Position numbers and translations under genes: made by a program. DNA of 64,000 nucleotides from Vitellaria paradoxa (taxonomy: Eukaryota; Streptophyta; Magnoliopsida; Ericales; Sapotaceae), in the NCBI GenBank assembly GCA_019916065.1, contig CM034244.1, positions 24,482,471-24,546,470 on the forward strand, read 5' to 3'. Shown in pieces: positions 58,261 through 64,000 of the stretch. The notes below the pieces were generated by a model. The model was not told where the DNA came from and searched no databases. It was given only the letters and a program-made list of their open reading frames with translations. Every line of letters begins with the position of its first letter. Positions within the stretch are counted from its first letter, which is position 1.

Positions 58261-59982
58261 GTTAGGGGGTATATACATCATCCTCATCATGCTCATTGCA
58301 CACACTACACACCCACATATGCTTCTTATTTTTCACATTGAGGACAATGTTCAGTTTAGGTTGAGGGGGTAGAATTCGCATGATGATATGATGCTCTTAT
58401 GGTTTGGTTAATTGTGAAATTAAGTGAGATGGTAAAAAGTGAATTTTGTTCAAGCCTTAATAGGAAACACAATTCAAGTGGAGTGTGTGATAACTTTGTG
58501 CATTTTTGGACTATCATGGTGGAAAATTTATGTGCTTAGGAGTAGATTTTATTTAATATTGGTTACTTGAGCATCTTTGGACTAGGTAGAGACTTACACC
58601 CTTTTATGGTGAGCTTTTGAGCCTTACATTCGTTTCTTGAGGGGTTGCACATGCTTACATTTCTTTTGCTCTTCACCTTGGATTTCATTGCATCGATTGT
58701 ATCACAAACACTTACATGAGTATCTATGTGGCACATTATGAGTTGTTGCAAGCTTTGAAAATGATGCTAGGCTTTCTTTGTCATTTTGAGCCTTTTTGTC
58801 CTTTCTTGGTTATGAATTACCCTAGGAACCAACTTGAAGCCTTTTCAATAAAGTGTGTGATACATACATATATTTTTCTTCCCCCTCATATATGATCCCC
58901 TAACCTTATTCACACACTTTAAGCCTTACCTTCATATGTCTTAGGTTGTAAAAGTGCCTTAACGTCAATGGTGTGAATAGAGAATGAAAACTTGTCGGGG
59001 GGGAGAATCTAATTGATGTTTTGTTTATTTCAAGTATTGAAAAAAAAAACAGAAAAAAAAGAGAAAAGAAAAATTTATCATTTCTTTTGTTCAATAAATT
59101 GTGGGACTTATACATTAGTTGCAACATTTGCAATTGTCCCAAGGGTAGTAGTTATTGTGAATAAACTTCTTGTTGTAGTCCTTGTTGGGGTTTGGAAAAG
59201 AAGTGGGTAGTTTGGGAGTTGTGTGCACTTGAACATCTTTTCTCCCAAGATATGTGTTTTGATTTCCATCCTCCATAGTTAACCACTACCCCTAGCCAAG
59301 TTACAACTAAATTAAAGACCTAGTGGATTCTAAGTAAGCAACTCTTATATGGTGTATGTAGTGATCTTGTGTAAGTTATGTGATGTGATTTTTACATATG
59401 CATTGAAACATGGTTAGGAGCTGTCCACTTTGAGTTTCATTTTAATTCATTCATATATTATGGAGTTATGTGCAACTAGGATAGCATTTTATGCTAATAG
59501 GAATGCGTGAACCTTTGATGAGTGAATTTCTTTCTATGAGTGGAATCCTGTGAGCTTTTGAAGTCAAAACTTAGTTCCGTTTATGCTCTTGAGTCCTTGT
59601 TGAATAAATGAAACAATTTTGCACACATGCTTCTTCTACTTTGACAGTCCAAGCATTTATGCTTAGCACTTGGAAATTACACATGATATATAGATTTTGT
59701 AACTTATTGAGCTTGAACTTAATTCATCTTAGATTCAGATCACTCTTTGACACTTTGAGACCATGCCATAGAATTTTGTGGGTAGATTTACTGCAAACTC
59801 TCACGAGACCTTACTCGTCCACTAGGGGGAACCTAGGGGTTTAAAGGGCTTGCTACACGTAGCTAAGTGTAGCTGTGTTTCCAACGAAAAGAGAAATAGG
59901 ATAGTAGTTGCATCTCATTTTAATAAAGAACATCATGCATTTCATTTTAATTAAGGTCATTGCTAAGGGACTAGCAATGTTC
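58261..59982 (+). other. 3' non-coding region of the Athila-like element
   Basis: About 1.7 kb without a convincing ORF. It starts with GGTTAGGGGGTAT at 58260. It contains CATTGAGGACAATG (58336-58349) followed by GGTTGAGGGGGTAG (58359-58372), a purine-rich signal seen near the 3' end of many Athila/Tat elements. These may be secondary plus-strand primers. An A/G-rich tract lies at 59038-59070. Confidence 0.6.
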
Positions 59983-59995
59983 AAGTTAGGGGGTG
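59983..59995 (+). other. Polypurine tract of the Athila-like element
   Basis: AAGTTAGGGGGTG directly precedes the 3' LTR start TGATTACAC at 59996, the expected place and composition for plus-strand priming. Confidence 0.85.
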
Positions 59996-61551
59996 TGATT
60001 ACACTTGAAAAGTGTAATTACAAACTCCCTAACTCAACACTTATTCATGCATTTAAATAATTAAAGTTGAAGTTTTAGTGTTATTTTATTGCTTATACTT
60101 TTATTTTTCTAATTGCATGGAAAAAGGCAAGGAGATCGAAGTTTATAGCTATGGAAATGGCCGAGAAAATGAAGAAAATGTCATGGTTCAAACCTCGCCT
60201 TGGATGGCCAAGACTAGCCCAAAGACCCAACCTAAAGGAGGAAGAAAAACAAGAAAAAAAGATATTTGGGGGTCGGGACCGTCCATCTAATGGTCGGGAC
60301 CACAGTGTATATGAATTGAGAAGAAAGCATTTTGTGGTCCCGACCCCTAGACCAGACGGTCGGGACCACCGTGTATCCAGAAGCCACGAATTGAAGCACC
60401 TCTTTTAGGGTTTCCTTGCACCTTTATAAGGACCCATTGGACGGCCATGAATGGGGATGCTTCCTTTGAAGATTCCACAACTACATTGAGAATTAGATTA
60501 GATTTAAATTAAGTTTGAGAGTGATTTGTACGTTTTTAAAAGCTTTGTTGATGGATGCTTTTGGAGTTTTGTTCTTCATCTTTGCGTTATTAGTTCATCT
60601 CTTCTTTTATGCACAAGTTACATTGTAAGTTATATTTCGTTCCACTCTTTAATATGATGTTTCGTTTATTTCAATTCCTAAATAGCATGATTGAATGTTC
60701 GTTTATTGTCTTTGTGATGTTTAGAGTAGTTATAGCGTAAAACCCTAATCTTGATTCAACGAATCAAGAAAGGGTAGTTCACGAAAAGCCTTGGGGTGTT
60801 CGTAGTCCCTTCGCATAGGTTGCGAAACCTTTTGCGAAGGGATCTACCTTTCACAAATCTATTTTTTTTTTTCTATTTCGAAAACACTCGAATACGAAAA
60901 CCCTTAACCAAATCCGTGTGAGATCACTGGTATGGATTTTCGTAACCAATTATCAAATACTTTCGAATAGACTTAAAAATCAGATTTTTATTAATTTTTG
61001 GTGTTTAATTGAAAAACCCTAGGAAACAAAGGTCTTTAACCACATCCGCTTGAGATCACTAGTACTAACCTCTGATTACAATGTTCTAAATAATTTTCAA
61101 ATTAAACCCTATTCTTCAAACAAACACACCCTAAGGCAAAGTAGTGAACTACCCGGACTTGACATTGAATCAAGATCTTTATTCTTACTGAATTGCAATC
61201 CAACTTAGTTTTAGTTATAATTGATTAATTTGAAATTGAAAAAGCTTTGTTGATGTTGTTTTAATTTTTCGCCATCTAGCTTAATTCCTTTTAAAATTCT
61301 TAAGGTCCTATTTATTTTAATTTTAATTAGTTGAAATTGAATTTATCTTTAATTTTACTGAACCCTAGAACTTAGTAAACTTAAATTTCCAAACTTGCTT
61401 CCCTTTAGTTTTAGAATTTCTTTCACATCCTAGAAACTAAATAACATTAGGCTCCCTCTGAATTCGACCTCGGACTCACTGAGTTTTAAAATTACGACTG
61501 CCCTCTTGCACTTCAGAGGTAGAACTGTAAAACACTTTTTAGGGTCGGTCA
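59996..61551 (+). repeat. 3' LTR of the Athila-like element
   Basis: 1,556 bp, colinear with 46061-47613 and nearly identical. It has the same terminal hairpin, the palindromic module at 60268-60375, the TATA box TTTATAAGG at 60423-60431 and the CGACCTCGGACTCAC tail. It ends GGTCGGTCA, followed by CCGCT. High LTR similarity suggests a fairly recent insertion. Confidence 0.95.
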
Positions 61552-61856
61552 CCGCTACTAGTTGGTTGGTTAAATAAAGGGCTAAGATCTCTCCAAATCG
61601 ACTTTGTGGTGGTTGCGCCAAAATTAAATGACTGATCTTGGGGGAAAACTGAGTATCCCCTAGATATTTTGAGGGTTTTGAGTTTCAGAAAGTTGCCCCT
61701 AGTGAAGAATTTGTTTACCCCTGAGTTTAACATACTATAACGTAGTGAAACCTCGGGTACCTGGCCGATATGACTTGGGATTGGCCCTAATAGAACTTCA
61801 TATAATAATCCACCCATTGAATTCATTGGGTTATTGAAACTAGCAAAACTGGCCAA
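61552..61856 (-). pseudogene. gag N-terminal part of the Tat-like element
   Basis: The minus-strand frame from 61856 starts MASFASFNNPMNSMGG. It runs to the insertion point of the Athila-like element at 61552, where the phase continues into 46055 and below. It contains no catalytic motif. Given its place just upstream of the gag domain, it is the variable N-terminus of Tat-type gag. The true start could be further upstream. Confidence 0.65.
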
Positions 61857-62241
61857 TGGGCCAATGTGTTCTCTAGAATGTGCCTTTTGACTGAAGCCAT
61901 TATGTGGGTGCTAGCCATTTATCAGCCCATTTTCGCTTGCTGTGACACCCTGATGCCCCCCTAAGCTTGTAAGGGATTGCCCCCCACTCTACTGGAATTC
62001 GTGACATGAGTAGCCATGCGAATTAAAGTATGATCTATGTTGGCCAGAATCTCCTTTGTCTTAGAGTTCTCTTCCCCCCATTGATTGGTAGATCATCACC
62101 AAATCATTAACATTCAGACCTGACTCACTTGGTGACAAACTCATATGCTTTGGTGATTCTTCGCCAACCATGATTTCTTTCCCTTCTCTTTGTTTAAACT
62201 CTCTACTTTGTTGTCTAGTAATTACCATACACTTAGAACTA
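61857..62241 (-). other. Leader of the Tat-like element
   Basis: Between the gag N-terminus and the primer binding region, read on the minus strand. Short frames only, for example a stretch with CHDTATT near 61930. No gene supported. Confidence 0.45.
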
Positions 62242-62265
62242 GGGTCCTACCGGGCATGCCAAAAA
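62242..62265 (-). other. Candidate PBS region of the Tat-like element
   Basis: On the minus strand TTTGGCATGCCCGGTAGGACC follows the 5' LTR end. I recall similar GGCA(C/T)GCCCGGTGGGACC strings at this position in Tat elements. The tRNA cannot be assigned here. Confidence 0.45.
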
Positions 62266-62266
62266 T

Positions 62267-63271
62267 CATTTATGCCCAAAATGATTACCAACAATTGCAC
62301 TTTGTTTTTCAATTTTTTCTCAAAAGTATTTGTGATATGTGTGTGCGAGCATACTAGGATAAAAAATGATCTAAATATGTGAAGATACAGAACAAGAACC
62401 AGGTAAGTGAAAAAGTGAGATTGCTTGCCTCTAAGAGGACTTTTTCCAGTGTGTACAGTAATTAACAAGGACAAACAATAAGCAAATTGAAAATAAAGCA
62501 AAAAGGAAGAACAGTATTCAATAAAAGGCCATAAATATCTATACTTGAGCCTTCATTGAACCAGAAATCATCAACTTCAATCCAAAAGAAAAGAGATACA
62601 GGTGATCAAAAATTGTGTGAGGAAATAGTTTTGATGATAACACAGAGGCTTAGAAGATTTAAACTACGCTACTCCTAACTAGCGACCACGAAATGCAAAA
62701 AGAACTTAAAAACAAAGATTCCAAAGGGGAAGTTGTGGGTTGAGGAGCCCTTTCTCACCCTTTGTTTTTGTTAGTTATAGTCGTAAATAGAAATGGTTAT
62801 CTACAAGTCTCTCATGTTTGCACGTTCAGGAAGGCATGGCCACGTGTCATATTCATTCCTAGATTCTAGAGACGTTACGGTTATCAAAAACTGCTCACAA
62901 AACTTTGGCCGCTACTAACTTCCCTCAGATATTGCTTAGAAATAAAGACACATCGATTCATATGCGGCTATCATCGGCCTAACTGGCCAATTAATTTCAC
63001 TCTCTAGATCAAATCCATTCTTAGGCCGATAGTGTCATAGCTTTCAACTACCTTGACATTGTGATCGGCCATCCTCCAAAATCCTCTACCTTTCTCAAAA
63101 CTACTTAACATTGGCCTTAACTCTTAGGTGACGCATGCTAAGGATCTTTAGAATGGTTTGTTTCATTGGCCTTGAAAGTTTTTGACCAATTTTTGAATCT
63201 TTGGCAACCGTCGCCATTGTGTCGGATCACATGTCACTCCATACTTGGTTGAAGGTTTATTGGGATTAGCA
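62267..63271 (-). repeat. 5' LTR of the Tat-like element
   Basis: About 1,005 bp. The minus strand starts TGCTAATCCCAATAAACC at 63271 and ends near 62267. It matches 28648-29694 along its length with many differences, and the outer edge is fixed by the CAAAT duplication at 63272-63276. No clear TATA box is picked out. Divergence from its partner shows the element is old. Confidence 0.8.
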
Positions 63272-63276
63272 CAAAT

Positions 63277-64000
63277 ATATATAATTATATATTTCAATTT
63301 TCGACTGAATAAATTGATTTTGTAGAGGAAAGTACTATCAGTTGCTAACATAATAATGGAAGAAGCAGTGGCTGATCTTTTGACCAACAATTTTTCCGAG
63401 AGCATACAAAATTAACAAAATTATCCTCACTTTAATAGCTAGATACAAACGGTGTTAGACTGAATAATTTGTTAAAAAGTTCATTTGTTCTGTAATTTTC
63501 CCTAAAAACAAAGGCTAAAGTGACAAATTTAAAAATTTTCAATAAAAATTCTTCAAAAAAATGGTGCCAAAACCCAAAAATCAATTTCTCTCTTACATTT
63601 TTCATCACCCCAAAAAAAAAAAAAAAAACCCTTGTTACTTTTTTTCTTTGAAATTTCGGCTTTAAATCACTAACTAAAATTAAAAATCTAATAATGTACC
63701 TCTTAACTTAATAAGTAAAAAAAATTTCTACTGCCTATGAAACAAAACCATAATTAGGCCATTATTTCTTCAAATTATTACACGTTTCTATTTGACTATA
63801 AATTTATGGGGTTTTTGGAGGCCGGTCACTATTTATGGACTTATAAGGATTTAAGCCATACCCAAAAAACTTGTTTGTAACTAAGTCACACTTGCAACAA
63901 AAAGACAAAAAAGGACATCACGCGTTTTTCACCACATTTCAAAACTGCCAGTTTTATCCGAAAATAGTGTACACTTCACTCATAACTTCCGTGACTTTCC
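63277..64000. other. Right flank with a dispersed repeat
   Basis: Mostly AT-rich. A short plus frame around 63358-63414 (MEEAVADLLTNNFSESIQN) could be a host exon remnant but is too short to call. A-runs at 63612-63629. 63800-64000 has GGTCACTATTTATGGACTTA, a string of the kind found in small dispersed plant repeats. No gene supported. Confidence 0.35.
63405..63545. repeat. Dispersed repeat, copy 2 (inverted relative to copy 1)
   Basis: TTATCCTCACTTTAATAGCT and ACGGTGTTAGACTGAAT match the reverse complement of 14385-14460. The copies are diverged and in opposite orientation, 49 kb apart. Confidence 0.45.

Larger units (their letters stand above)
46056..61556 (+). mobile_element. Athila-like Ty3/gypsy element, complete but decayed
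   Basis: The element proper is 46061-61551 (15,491 bp, about 13.6 kb without the inner solo LTR). LTRs of 1,553 and 1,556 bp are nearly identical by eye. It is flanked by ACGCT (46056-46060) and CCGCT (61552-61556), a duplication with one mismatch. Order: LTR, gag-protease (47751-50263), solo LTR, RT, RNase H, integrase (to 55257), promoter-like module, intron, ORF3 (56318-57407), acidic ORF (57526-58260), long 3' region, polypurine tract, LTR. The TLRSGK peptides, FMDD-type RT and downstream ORF3 place it with Athila elements. Confidence 0.92.
28643..63276 (-). mobile_element. Tat-like Ty3/gypsy element, old and heavily invaded, TSD CAAAT
   Basis: The element proper is about 28648-63271, flanked by CAAAT at 28643-28647 and 63272-63276. 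On the minus strand: 5' LTR 62267-63271, leader, gag (61856-61552 continuing at 46055-45260), protease (43589-42759), RT (42755-41310), RNase H (41370-41080), integrase (40612-39664), then an antisense ORF on the plus strand, then the 3' LTR 28648-29694. LTRs are diverged and the coding region is full of stops, so this is the oldest retroelement here. Its own length without insertions is roughly 13 kb. The antisense ORF and the YIDDM-type RT suggest the Tat lineage. Confidence 0.85.

Overview
This is plant nuclear DNA, most likely from a eudicot. It is AT-rich and made almost entirely of transposable elements inserted into one another. I recognise no intact host gene and no tRNA, rRNA, CRISPR array or bacterial-type operon. 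The evidence for a plant is a CACTA (En/Spm) DNA transposon with split transposase genes, Ty3/gypsy retrotransposons of three plant lineages (Tekay-like chromovirus, Tat-like, Athila-like), a Tourist-like MITE, and AT/GA/CT microsatellites.

Layout. (1) 1-811: AT-rich flank with a ~99-bp tandem repeat. (2) 812-12530: CACTA element with decayed TNP2-type and TNPA-type genes, split by a 1,904-bp solo LTR (5320-7223, TSD TGGGG). (3) 12531-14492: spacer with a Tourist-like MITE (12918-13313, TSD TAA). (4) 14493-16774: solo LTR, chromovirus-type. (5) 16802-27876: complete minus-strand Tekay-like chromovirus with 2.6-kb LTRs, TSD GACGA, initiator-Met PBS and a polypurine tract. (6) 28648-63271: old minus-strand Tat-like element (LTRs about 1 kb, TSD CAAAT) that hosts everything else. 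It carries an antisense ORF on the plus strand near its 3' LTR. Nested in it are a solo LTR (30944-32591, TSD GCTAT), a chromovirus-type solo LTR (34182-38637, TSD TCTTG) that itself contains another solo LTR (35164-36682, TSD AAACC), and a 15.5-kb plus-strand Athila-like element (46061-61551). The Athila-like element contains a second copy of the 1,904-bp solo LTR (50264-52167). (7) 63272-64000: right flank.

How the parts work together. Each retroelement once encoded gag, protease, reverse transcriptase, RNase H and integrase, and all three are now broken by stops, frameshifts and insertions. The Athila-like element also has a downstream unit (ORF3). It is preceded by a GC-rich palindromic module like the one upstream of the LTR TATA box and by a likely spliced leader, which suggests an internal promoter. 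The chromovirus has an extra leader ORF ending in two degenerate zinc knuckles between PBS and gag.

The most interesting signals are the palindromic U3 modules. One type is shared by the Athila-like LTR and an internal position. Another (GCGCCCAAG type) is shared by LTRs of two different Ty3/gypsy lineages. Domain and lineage names come from reading motifs by eye; no database search was run.
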